Below are positions 1 to 6,241 of a stretch of DNA of 6,241 nt, piece after piece. The notes below the pieces were generated by a model. It did no database searches. It worked only from the letters and a program-made list of their open reading frames with translations, and had not been told where the DNA came from. The number at the start of each line of letters is the position of its first letter. Position 1 is the first letter of the stretch. This DNA is from Pseudomonadales bacterium (lineage in GTDB: Bacteria; Pseudomonadota; Gammaproteobacteria; Pseudomonadales; Pseudohongiellaceae). Both the position numbers and the translations under genes were made by a program. Where the stretch lies: contig JAITMI010000102.1 in assembly GCA_031277435.1 (NCBI GenBank), positions 1-6,241 on the forward strand. Reading direction: 5' to 3'.

Positions 1-1293
1 GCTGAGGACGCCGGCGGACTGTTTTAGCGTGAGCATGTTGATCACATAGTCATAGCGGGCGTTGGCGTAATCGCGCTGCGCTTGAAACAAGGCGCGCTGC
101 GCCTGTACCAAGTCCACGGCATTGCGTGTACCTACTTCAATGCCCACCTCAGTTGCATTAAGGGCATTTTGAGCAATCGCGACGTTCTCCGCGCGGGCTT
201 GTACCGTTTGTACCGCCGTTTCGATGCTGTTGAAGCTGTTGAGCGTCGTGGTTTCGCTCTGCCGCGTGATGCGGTCGAGCGCCTCTCGGTTGGCATCCAC
301 CGTATAGTAAGCGCGCTGCATTCGGGCACGGCTGGCACCGCCACGGAACAAAGGTACTGTCAAATTCAGACCAAATCTTATGGACTCGTTTGCCTCCTGA
401 GGCTGGGCAGAGCCGTAAGAGTTTTGATATGCAGCGTTATAAGTATATGCACCACTCATCGTTAACGTAGGCAACATAGCAGATTTAGCGGCGCGCGCTG
501 TATCCTGGTTGGCCGCCAGCAGATATTCCGCTGACTTGATGTTCGGATTGTTATTCTTGGTACGCTGCAACCACTCATCGATGTTGTTAGGCTCGGCGCT
601 TACCACGGGAAAATCGTCCACCAGTGATTCGAGCCTTTGGTGACTACCGCCGGTGATAATTTCAAGCGCCCGGATACGTTGTTGCAGCACGTTTTCCTCG
701 TCCATGCGGTTGACCCGCGCTGAACTATAAGCAGCCTGGGTGTCGTAAACGTCGCTGATCTCGGCGAAACCCAGCTCATAGCGTTGCTGCATCTGATCCA
801 TTACCTGCTGCGCCGCCTGTTCCTGCGTCCGCAACAAGGCCAAGTTATTCTGACTGCGTAACACATCGAAATAAGCGGTGACCACACGCAAAATCAACTG
901 CTGTTCAGCTTGCGCCAAGGTAGCCAGGCTCTGTTTCTCCGTATCACGCGCCGCCTGAAAGGTGTACCAAGACTCGAAATTTATTAGAGACTGGTTCAGG
1001 CTTGCTCCCCAGCTATGTTGGTTGTAACCAGGGGAATAGGTAAATGTTTCAGTAGGGCCAGCAGTATTTCTGCTAGATGAGCCATTCAGAGAAACACTAG
1101 GCAACAAACCCGACAAACCTATCATCCAACCGGTATGGTTGACGTTGTACTGCGCCCTGGCCTCGCGCACCACGGGATCGTTATTGGACGCTAGTTCCAA
1201 TGCTCGCAAGAGATCGTCCTGAGAATAAGCATTGTTGCCGGTGAGAAACGCAAGGGCCGCAAAAAGCGGCCCTGTGAGACGGGATTTCTTCAT
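1..1293 (-). CDS. TolC-family outer membrane efflux channel, C-terminus cut by the window edge
   Basis: Outer membrane factor of an RND pump, the trimeric channel-tunnel that carries substrate out through the periplasm and outer membrane. The frame is open for 431 codons from the ATG at 1293 to the left edge with no stop. A Sec signal peptide is visible: MKKSR, a hydrophobic stretch (about residues 9-18), then a likely cleavage after AYS (about residue 24). The mature part shows the two homologous halves of the family. The first carries YELGFAEISDVYD (about 172-184) and the second GIEVGTRNAVDLVQAQ (about 384-399), equivalent positions in the two helical hairpins. Long Gln/Ala-rich helices (about 115-215 and 325-415) and beta-strand-like segments such as FGLNLTVPLF (about 307-316) fit the fold. 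Family members usually run about 430-490 residues, so probably only a short tail is missing. It starts 38 bp after the permease stop, so it is the last visible operon gene. Its ribosome binding site is weak (GAAAAGAA). Substrate unknown. Confidence 0.95.
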   Translation of the reverse strand, partial: MKKSRLTGPLFAALAFLTGNNAYSQDDLLRALELASNNDPVVREARAQYNVNHTGWMIGLSGLLPSVSLNGSSSRNTAGPTETFTYSPGYNQHSWGASLNQSLINFESWYTFQAARDTEKQSLATLAQAEQQLILRVVTAYFDVLRSQNNLALLRTQEQAAQQVMDQMQQRYELGFAEISDVYDTQAAYSSARVNRMDEENVLQQRIRALEIITGGSHQRLESLVDDFPVVSAEPNNIDEWLQRTKNNNPNIKSAEYLLAANQDTARAAKSAMLPTLTMSGAYTYNAAYQNSYGSAQPQEANESIRFGLNLTVPLFRGGASRARMQRAYYTVDANREALDRITRQSETTTLNSFNSIETAVQTVQARAENVAIAQNALNATEVGIEVGTRNAVDLVQAQRALFQAQRDYANARYDYVINMLTLKQSAGVLS

Positions 1294-1325
1294 GTGTATT
1301 CTTTTCAGATAACGGTAAAGTCGAA

Positions 1326-1340
1326 CCGGCCTCAGGCCAG
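1326..1340 (-). other. Small inverted repeat with the permease stop codon in its loop
   Basis: On the minus strand CTGGCC, TGA, GGCCGG forms a 6-bp stem (one T-G wobble) with the permease stop codon as a 3-nt loop. No T-run follows, so it is not a rho-independent terminator. If it folds in mRNA it could slow 3' exonuclease decay or affect termination and reinitiation at the downstream channel gene. The structure is seen in sequence; any function is inference. Confidence 0.35.
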
Positions 1341-4300
1341 CTCCTCCGGGGTACGTTTTTGCAGACGTTCTTTGAAGCGGCCCCACGCCACGGAGCACTT
1401 ATCCTTGTAGTTATAAGCCGTCATATAGACTACGGGAATGAATACCAGCGTGATCAAGGTTGAGGAGGTGAGCCCGCCTACCACCACGCGCGCCAGCGAT
1501 GCCTGCATTTCGGCGCCAGCGCCAAGACCCAGCGCCAGCGGCAACAAACCCAGCACGGCGGTGGCGGTGGTCATGATAATCGGCGCCAGGCGCAGTTTGC
1601 CCGCGCGAATCACGGCTTCGCGCATCTCAAGCCCTTCCTCGCGGCGCAGCACGTTGACGAAATCGACCAAGAGAATCGCGTTCTTGGTTACGAGGCCAAT
1701 CAACATCATCACGCCCATCATGCTTTGCATGTTCATGCTGGTGTTGGTCAGGAGCAAGGTGGGAACCACGCCGATGATCGCCAAGGGTACCGAGAACATG
1801 ACCACCAGCGGGTCGAGGAAGCGTTCGAACTGCGCCGCCATCACCATGTAGACCAGCAGGATGGCCATGCTGATCGCCATGATGAAATCCTGCTGCGCTT
1901 TCAGTTGTTCTTCGTATTGACCGCCCATTACCACGGTCATGCCTTCGGGGATGCTGATTTGCGCCAATTCCGCCTGGATCAGTTTCATCGCATCGCCCAG
2001 CGCCATGCCTTGTTCAAGATCAGCGTTGATGTAGGTAACACGCTGCCCGCTGATACGTTGAATTTGCGTGGGGCCGCGGCCATAGGACACATCAAGCAGG
2101 GAAGATACTGGAATCACTTGGCCGTCCGCGCTACGCACCGAGACGTTTTCGATGTCTTGCGCGTTCAGGCGGTCTTCCGGGCGGAAACGGACGTTGATGT
2201 CGAACTCATCGCCGCCTTCGCGGAATACCGCCGCGTTGCGACCGCTGACGCTGCTTTGAATGGCGGTGCCCACCTGCGACACGGTAATTCCCAACTCCGC
2301 CATGCGGCGGCGGTCGAAACGCAGGCTTTGTTCAGGACGGCCTTCTTGCTGACTGACGTTGGCGCCGACAATACCGGGGATGAGCCGCACGCGCTGCACG
2401 ATTTCCTGGCCCAGGGCGACCGCGGTATCCAGGTCGTAACCGCGTAGTTCTACCTGTATCCGGTCGTCGCCATTGGAGCCAAAAATGCGGTTGAGAATCT
2501 GCAAGCCGGTTTGTGCGTTGACTTGAATTTCAGTACCGGGGATCTTGTTTTCCACCGCGCGGCGGATTTTGTCAGCCAGCGCCATCGCGTCCTCGGTGCG
2601 CTCGCTTTGCTCGACCAGAGTCAACTCCACCACCGCGTTGCCATTTTGCACTTCGCTGGCATAGTGCGCGATGTCGCTTTCGGGCAGTTCCTTGCGTACC
2701 AATTGGTCCAATTCACCAAGATAGCTATACAGCACGGCGATGTTGGTACCCTGAGCCATACGCATATTGACTCGAATCAACTCCGGCTGCGTCTGTGGCG
2801 CCAATTCAAAAGAAATCCAGCGAGAACCCAAGAGCGCCAGAACCAGCATGGCGGTGGTAACGCCTAGAACAGTTCCACGGTTATCCAGGGCCCAGCCAAT
2901 GATGATCCCATAACGCTCGTAGGCTCGCTCCATCAGGCCGGGTTTGCCGTCAGCGCGCTTATGCTCATGATGATCGGCGAGGAAGCGGCTGGCCAGCATC
3001 GGCACCAGAGTCAGCGAGGACAGCAAGGAGCACATCAAGGAAAAGGCTACTACCAGCGCCAGCTCCTTGAACATTGCGCCGGTAGTGGTCTGCATGAAAA
3101 CTACGGGCAGAAAGATCACGCAAGTGGTCAAAGTAGAGGCGATTACCGCGCCCGCCACCTGATTGGTGCCAATGATGGCGGAGGCGACCATGGACTGCCC
3201 GCTACGGCGGTGCCTGACGATGTTTTCGATCACCACGATCGCGTCATCCACGATCATGCCTATCCCCAGCGCCAAGCCGCCAAAACTCATCTGGTTCAAG
3301 GTGAGGCCGCTCAAATACAGTAGCGCGAACGTAGCGATGACGGAGACCGGAATGGTCGTGCTCATGATCCAGGTGGCCGAAATGCTGCGGAAGAATGACC
3401 ACACGATGACGATGGCCAGGAGGCCGCCGATGATGCCGGCTTCTTTTACGCTATCGATGGATTCCTGAATGTAAGTGCTCTGGTCATTCATCAGAATGAA
3501 ATTCATGTCGGGCCGCTCGGCATTGAGCTGCTCGACCACCCGCGCCGCGGCTCTCGACACTTCTACCGTATTGGCGCCAGTTTGCTTGCGCAAGGCCAGG
3601 CGCAGCATCGGCACGTCGTCGATTTCGACGTAGCGGCTGATGTCCGATTGCGCGTTGCTCACGGTAGCGACGTCACTGACGCGCAGGGGTACGCCATTGA
3701 CGGTACGAATCACCGTATTGCTGATTTCATCCAGGCTGGTGTATTCGCCGCGGGCGCGGATATAAAGCTCGCTGATGCCGCGTTGTACGTTGCCGCCGGG
3801 CGAGGTAACGCTGGCGCTGCGGATGGCGGTGACGATGTCGTCCATGGTCAAGCCAGTCGCCAAGAGGCGGTCACGCATCACATCGATATGAATTTGCCGG
3901 TTAAGCCCGCCCCATACGTCGATGGAGCCGATGCCGGGAATCTGCTCGAAGCGCTTGCGGATATCGCGTTCAAGAATCGTGGTAAGTTGCGTGAGATCCC
4001 GTTCAGACTGCACGGCCACCATCGCTACCGGCTGGTTATCGGGGTTGAACTTGTTGATGCGCGGCGGGTCGGCTTCTTCCGGAAAGCTGTTACGCACGCG
4101 GTCCAGCACTTCGCGTACTTCGTTGCTTGCTTCGTCCAGGTCCGTGCCACGGATGAAACGCAGGTTCACCTGGCTTGAGCCTTCGCTGGAACGGGAACTG
4201 ATACGTTCAAGGTTCGACACCACGGACAGCTGGTTTTCCAGCGGCTGCGTGATCAAAAGCTCCATTTCTTCGGGGCCGACGTTGGGGTAATTCACCTGAA

Positions 4301-4439
4301 CCGACAGTTCCGAGACTTCAAGCTCCGGCAGCAAATCGACGGGCAGATAGCGAAAACCCATCATGCCCATCACGATGATGATGAGAAACGCCATCGTGGT
4401 GGCGACGGGGCGGTGAATCGAGCCTGAAACTATGGACAT
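1332..4439 (-). CDS. RND efflux permease, HAE (AcrB-like) type
   Basis: Inner-membrane proton/substrate antiporter, the motor of the tripartite pump. At 1035 residues it matches full-length RND permeases (AcrB has 1049). The layout is canonical: TM1 at about 12-29, a large periplasmic loop (about 30-332), TM2-TM6 (about 334-485), TM7 (about 521-541), a second periplasmic loop (about 542-850), and TM8-TM12 (about 852-1005). The proton-relay residues are present: the Asp pair D398-D399 in TM4 (GIGMIVDDAIVVIENI) and K919 in TM10 (GLVTKNAILLVDF). R950, before the TM11 segment PIIMTTATAVLGLLPLAL, aligns with the conserved AcrB Arg. The N-terminus (FRYLPVDLLPELE, YPNVGPEEME) is also typical. No frameshift or missing key residue was seen. 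The HAE branch usually exports drugs, detergents or lipophilic compounds, but the actual substrate is not readable here. CzcA-type metal export is less likely but not excluded. The start is supported by a good ribosome binding site 8 nt upstream. It lies between the adaptor and channel genes. Confidence 0.97.
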   Translation of the reverse strand: MSIVSGSIHRPVATTMAFLIIIVMGMMGFRYLPVDLLPELEVSELSVQVNYPNVGPEEMELLITQPLENQLSVVSNLERISSRSSEGSSQVNLRFIRGTDLDEASNEVREVLDRVRNSFPEEADPPRINKFNPDNQPVAMVAVQSERDLTQLTTILERDIRKRFEQIPGIGSIDVWGGLNRQIHIDVMRDRLLATGLTMDDIVTAIRSASVTSPGGNVQRGISELYIRARGEYTSLDEISNTVIRTVNGVPLRVSDVATVSNAQSDISRYVEIDDVPMLRLALRKQTGANTVEVSRAAARVVEQLNAERPDMNFILMNDQSTYIQESIDSVKEAGIIGGLLAIVIVWSFFRSISATWIMSTTIPVSVIATFALLYLSGLTLNQMSFGGLALGIGMIVDDAIVVIENIVRHRRSGQSMVASAIIGTNQVAGAVIASTLTTCVIFLPVVFMQTTTGAMFKELALVVAFSLMCSLLSSLTLVPMLASRFLADHHEHKRADGKPGLMERAYERYGIIIGWALDNRGTVLGVTTAMLVLALLGSRWISFELAPQTQPELIRVNMRMAQGTNIAVLYSYLGELDQLVRKELPESDIAHYASEVQNGNAVVELTLVEQSERTEDAMALADKIRRAVENKIPGTEIQVNAQTGLQILNRIFGSNGDDRIQVELRGYDLDTAVALGQEIVQRVRLIPGIVGANVSQQEGRPEQSLRFDRRRMAELGITVSQVGTAIQSSVSGRNAAVFREGGDEFDINVRFRPEDRLNAQDIENVSVRSADGQVIPVSSLLDVSYGRGPTQIQRISGQRVTYINADLEQGMALGDAMKLIQAELAQISIPEGMTVVMGGQYEEQLKAQQDFIMAISMAILLVYMVMAAQFERFLDPLVVMFSVPLAIIGVVPTLLLTNTSMNMQSMMGVMMLIGLVTKNAILLVDFVNVLRREEGLEMREAVIRAGKLRLAPIIMTTATAVLGLLPLALGLGAGAEMQASLARVVVGGLTSSTLITLVFIPVVYMTAYNYKDKCSVAWGRFKERLQKRTPEELA

Positions 4440-4454
4440 GAGGGGATTCCCTTT
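4440..4454 (-). promoter_or_regulatory. Ribosome binding site of the permease gene, within a small hairpin
   Basis: The minus strand reads AAAGGGAATCCCCTC just before the ATG. AAGGGA is a fair Shine-Dalgarno match, with 8 nt between GGGA and the start codon, which supports that start. The same bases can fold as AGGG, loop AATC, CCCT, a 4-bp stem covering the Shine-Dalgarno core, so initiation could be mildly damped unless ribosomes arriving from the adaptor gene open it. The match is seen; the damping is inference. Confidence 0.6.
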
Positions 4455-4474
4455 GTGCTATTTCGCTTTGTGCT
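4451..4474 (-). repeat. 9-bp direct repeat in the adaptor-permease gap
   Basis: AGCACAAAG on the minus strand occurs twice (4466-4474 and 4451-4459), 15 bp apart, inside the 59-bp gap between the adaptor stop and the permease start. The downstream copy runs into the permease ribosome binding site. It may be a trace of a small duplication or replication slippage; no function is claimed. Confidence 0.6.
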
Positions 4475-4498
4475 GTGCGGGCGCGTCAGGATATACGC

Positions 4499-5809
4499 TT
4501 AGGAGCGGCTGATTGCTTCGCGGCTTTGCTCAATGACCTCGAGCATATCTTCTTTTTGCAACTCCTGTAACTCCATCATGCTATCCCAGGGCAAGAGGCG
4601 CGCCTGCACTTCCTTGGCGCCGTTGCGCAAGAGGTTTTGCCCAACGGTAACCACCGTATCACCTTCATTGATGCCTTTGACGGCGGCGGCCATACGGCCA
4701 GTGGCAAGAACTTGGACGGGGATAAAGCTGATCGGACGCGGCGGCGACAAAATGCCTACGCCTTCGGCGCCCGTAGCCGGCGTGGCGCCAGCGGAATTCT
4801 GTGAGTCCGCCACGATATAAACCCCTTCTATGCCGGTCTGGGGGTCGCGGTAAAGCGCACTGTTGGGGATGAGAACGGATTGCGCGCTTTCGCCATAACG
4901 GATATCTACCGTTACGAACATGCCGGGGCGCAGCAAACTTTGGTCGTTTTCCAATTCCACGAAGGCTTGGGTGCGCATGGTGGTGGCATCCAGGAACGGC
5001 GAAATGCGAGAAATCGCCGAGGTCAATGTCTTGCCATCTTCCCAACTGGTGGAGCTGACGCTGACGGGTACGCCCACGCCAATGTGATCCAGAGTGCGAT
5101 CACTGAGCATCAACTCGATGCGCATTTCGCTGAGCTCACCCACCACAAAAAGGCGGGTGGAGGCGCTGGCCAATTGCCCTACTTCGGCATTGCGCTGGCC
5201 AACCGTGCCACTGATTGGCGAACGGATCGTGGCGTTTTGCAGTTGCAGGAGGCGCTCATCGGCCACCGACTTCGCTTGTTTTTCCTGGGCCAGACGCAGG
5301 TCAAGATCCGCTTGCGCGATGGTCAATTGCGAACGCACCGTTTCCAGGTTGACGTTGTTTTCGAGATTACGCTCTACCAGGCTTTCCGTGCGCTGTACCT
5401 GGCTTTCAACGAGCCCCAGATTGGCGCGCGCCTGCTGGGTTTGCGCTCTGGAGACTTCGTAGCCGGAAAGAGCCTGCTGATAGCGCTCCGAGAACTCATC
5501 GTCACGCATCCGCAACAGGGGATCGCCGGCTTTTACTTCGTCACCGTTTTCGACGAAGACTTCGACGATCATTCCTGAAACTTCCGGATAAATCTCCGTC
5601 TGGTTACGCGCGATAACGCGGCCAGTCACGCGGTCTTCGAGCGGCAAGGAGCCCACAATGGCTTTTACGGCTTCAACCGCGGGTATGGCGTTATTCTGAC
5701 CAAAGCCGCCGCGGGCGGCTTCACCGCCACCACCACAAGCGGCCAAAAGCAGCGAGAGACAGACGGCTGCCAGCCCAGATTTGTTAGTCATCATCGTATA
5801 CCGAGTCAT
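4499..5809 (-). CDS. RND efflux periplasmic adaptor (membrane fusion protein), lipoprotein
   Basis: Links the RND permease to the outer membrane channel in the periplasm. Its 436 residues begin with a lipoprotein signal: a hydrophobic stretch, then lipobox LAAC with Cys25 as the lipidation site, then a Gly-rich linker. Order of domains: first half of the lipoyl-like domain (about 65-100, PEVSGMIVEVFVENGDEVKAG); a coiled-coil hairpin rich in Gln, Ala, Glu and Arg (about 103-192); the second lipoyl half (about 193-223, ATIRSPISGTVGQRNAEVGQ); a beta-barrel (about 226-305, ending LRPGMFVTVDI); and a membrane-proximal domain (about 310-403, VLIPNSALY and INEGDTVVTVGQNLLRNGAKE). Two oddities are an Ala/Gly/Ser/Pro-rich insertion (about 336-358) and a Met/Glu/Gln-rich C-terminal tail (about 409-436). 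The start at 5809 is preferred over the in-frame ATGs at 5794 and 5791 because only it has a GGAAA-type ribosome binding site. First gene of the operon; the permease starts 59 bp after its stop. Confidence 0.96.
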   Translation of the reverse strand: MTRYTMMTNKSGLAAVCLSLLLAACGGGGEAARGGFGQNNAIPAVEAVKAIVGSLPLEDRVTGRVIARNQTEIYPEVSGMIVEVFVENGDEVKAGDPLLRMRDDEFSERYQQALSGYEVSRAQTQQARANLGLVESQVQRTESLVERNLENNVNLETVRSQLTIAQADLDLRLAQEKQAKSVADERLLQLQNATIRSPISGTVGQRNAEVGQLASASTRLFVVGELSEMRIELMLSDRTLDHIGVGVPVSVSSTSWEDGKTLTSAISRISPFLDATTMRTQAFVELENDQSLLRPGMFVTVDIRYGESAQSVLIPNSALYRDPQTGIEGVYIVADSQNSAGATPATGAEGVGILSPPRPISFIPVQVLATGRMAAAVKGINEGDTVVTVGQNLLRNGAKEVQARLLPWDSMMELQELQKEDMLEVIEQSREAISRS

Positions 5810-5813
5810 TGGA

Positions 5814-5818
5814 TTTCC
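5814..5818 (-). promoter_or_regulatory. Weak ribosome binding site that decides the adaptor start
   Basis: The minus strand reads ACGGAAATCCA before the ATG at 5809, giving a GGAAA core at usable spacing. The alternative ATGs five and six codons downstream are preceded by ACTCGGTATACG, which has no purine-rich core. The longer signal peptide is therefore preferred, though all three starts keep the lipobox. Confidence 0.45.
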
Positions 5819-5941
5819 GTCTAGCGTAGAGGCTGAAATGTGAACGGGAAGTACACTTCATTGCAATTGCGAAACAATACCAGTTCTGCAACCCAGCAAA
5901 AAGTAAAGTTGTAGCGGCTTCTTTAAAATTCCTCGTTTCCT

Positions 5942-5961
5942 TCACAATGGATCACAATGGA
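5942..5961. repeat. Perfect 10-bp tandem direct repeat upstream of the efflux operon
   Basis: TCACAATGGA occurs twice back to back (5942-5951 and 5952-5961; TCCATTGTGA on the minus strand). Period 10 bp, about one helical turn, 133 bp upstream of the adaptor start at its nearest edge. It could be a binding site for a regulator that contacts DNA as a head-to-tail dimer. The repeat is certain; the role is inference. Confidence 0.7.
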
Positions 5962-5966
5962 CGGGG

Positions 5967-5988
5967 AATTCTGGCGAAATTCTGGCAA
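5967..5988. repeat. 11-bp-period direct repeat next to the first one
   Basis: AATTCTGGC occurs at 5967-5975 and 5978-5986, and extending each copy to 11 bp gives 10 of 11 matches. On the minus strand the core reads GCCAGAATT. The 11-bp period matches the half-site spacing known for OmpR/PhoB-type response regulators, although no specific box was recognised. Confidence 0.6.
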
Positions 5989-6101
5989 CTTAGCGTCATA
6001 TCTTGACAAGACACTAGAATAATCCGCGGCAAGCCTAGCCGAGTAAAAGACCTTCCGGCGACTACTTTCTTTTCAAACTGCCGATTGGCCGATGGAGCAA
6101 T

Positions 6102-6136
6102 AAAAAACCCCGCTCAGGCAAGCCGGAGCGGGGTTT
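6102..6136 (-). terminator. Rho-independent terminator of the rRNA operon
   Basis: On the minus strand AAACCCCGCTC (6136-6126) pairs perfectly with GAGCGGGGTTT (6115-6105) around a 10-nt loop. The second arm merges into a run of six T (6107-6102). It begins 8 nt after the inferred 3' end of the 5S rRNA, so it ends the rRNA transcript and insulates the efflux operon downstream on the same strand. The left arm with its A-run would also read as a hairpin on the plus strand, but there it is followed by few T and there is no plus-strand gene to terminate. Confidence 0.93.
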
Positions 6137-6144
6137 AGGGATAG

Positions 6145-6241
6145 ATGCCTGACGATGACCTACTCTCACATGGGGAGACCCCACACTACCATCGGCGCTG
6201 AGCGGTTTCACTGCTGAGTTCGGGATGGGATCAGGTGGTTC
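6145..6241 (-). rRNA. rrf: 5S ribosomal RNA, 5' end cut by the window edge
   Basis: The minus strand from 6241 reads GAACCACCTGATCCCATCCC, followed by the conserved CCGAACTC (6216-6223) of loop C. The conserved 3' half, CGCCGATGGTAGTGTGGGG through GAGAGTAGG, lies at 6197-6159. It ends GTCATCGTCAGGCAT, whose last bases should pair with the missing 5' end (expected to resemble TGCCTGACGA). About 97 nt are visible of the usual 115-120, so some 20 nt at the 5' end lie outside. The sequence matches gammaproteobacterial, Pseudomonas-like 5S patterns from memory. It is presumably the last gene of an rrn operon running in from the right. The 3' boundary is set by analogy with E. coli and may be off by one or two bases. 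Confidence 0.96.

Larger units (their letters stand above)
5810..6101. other. Intergenic region between the rRNA operon terminator and the efflux operon
   Basis: About 290 bp with no credible gene: the only short frames are under about 20 codons and lack support. It is more AT-rich in places than the flanking genes and should hold the promoter of the efflux operon, reading to the left. No convincing sigma-70 promoter with good boxes and 16-18 bp spacing was found on the minus strand. Two sets of tandem direct repeats (5942-5961 and 5967-5988) stand out as possible regulator binding sites. Confidence 0.6.

Noticed and set aside
82..465. Plus-strand open frame of 127 codons near the left edge
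   Set aside because: It overlaps the second half of the TolC-like gene in antisense, which has clear family motifs in its own frame.
1725..2447. Long plus-strand open frame of 240 codons inside the permease gene
   Set aside because: It lies antisense to a full-length, well-conserved permease. The His/Arg/Ala/Gln-rich translation resembles no family and reflects the codon bias of the opposite strand. The same holds for 1438-1851, 2511-2867, 2961-3323, 3163-3468, 3582-4178 and 3922-4290.
4880..5578. Plus-strand open frame of 232 codons inside the adaptor gene
   Set aside because: It is antisense to the adaptor coding sequence, with no recognisable domain or ribosome binding site. The frames at 4533-4820 and 5094-5462 are rejected for the same reason.
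5863..5870. GCAATTGC palindrome upstream of the adaptor gene as an operator
   Set aside because: It is only 8 bp and does not extend symmetrically; about one such palindrome is expected by chance in a region of this size.
5920..5947. Minus-strand promoter TTGTGA, 16 bp, TAAAGA
   Set aside because: The -35 matches 4 of 6 and the -10 only about 3 of 6 bases, too weak to annotate, although it overlaps the tandem repeat and would suit an activated promoter.
5947..6006. Short plus-strand open frame starting ATGGATCACAATGG
   Set aside because: About 19 codons, running through the direct repeats, with no ribosome binding site or recognisable product.
6003..6020. Plus-strand TTGACA followed by TAGAAT
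   Set aside because: The boxes match the consensus well, but the spacer is only 6 bp and there is no plus-strand gene downstream.

Overview
The window holds one three-gene operon on the minus strand that encodes a tripartite RND efflux pump. To its right, also on the minus strand, lies the 3' end of a ribosomal RNA operon. The 5S rRNA sequence is very close to the gammaproteobacterial (Pseudomonas-like) pattern. The proteins have Gram-negative architecture: a lipoprotein adaptor, an inner-membrane RND permease and an outer-membrane TolC-type channel. A gammaproteobacterium of moderately high GC is the best guess; no genus can be named from this alone.

Layout, read right to left in the direction of transcription: a partial 5S rRNA (6241 to about 6145); a strong rho-independent terminator (6136 to 6102); about 290 bp without a gene (6101 to 5810) that contains two adjacent sets of short direct repeats; the periplasmic adaptor (MFP) lipoprotein gene (5809 to 4499); a 59-bp gap with a 9-bp direct repeat and a good ribosome binding site; the RND permease gene (4439 to 1332); a 38-bp gap; and a TolC-family outer membrane factor gene (1293 to beyond position 1). 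The last gene runs off the left edge with probably only its C-terminal tail missing.

The three proteins should form one envelope-spanning pump. The permease takes substrate from the periplasm or inner membrane using the proton gradient. The adaptor bridges permease and channel. The TolC-like protein carries the substrate across the outer membrane. The substrate cannot be told from sequence: the permease has the proton-relay residues of the HAE (drug/amphiphile) branch, and no metal-efflux signature was recognised. No regulator gene is visible.

This is mostly an ordinary region, and I see no undescribed system. The points worth a second look are the direct repeats upstream of the operon (possible operator), small RNA-level structures at the gene junctions, and a low-complexity insertion and C-terminal extension in the adaptor.
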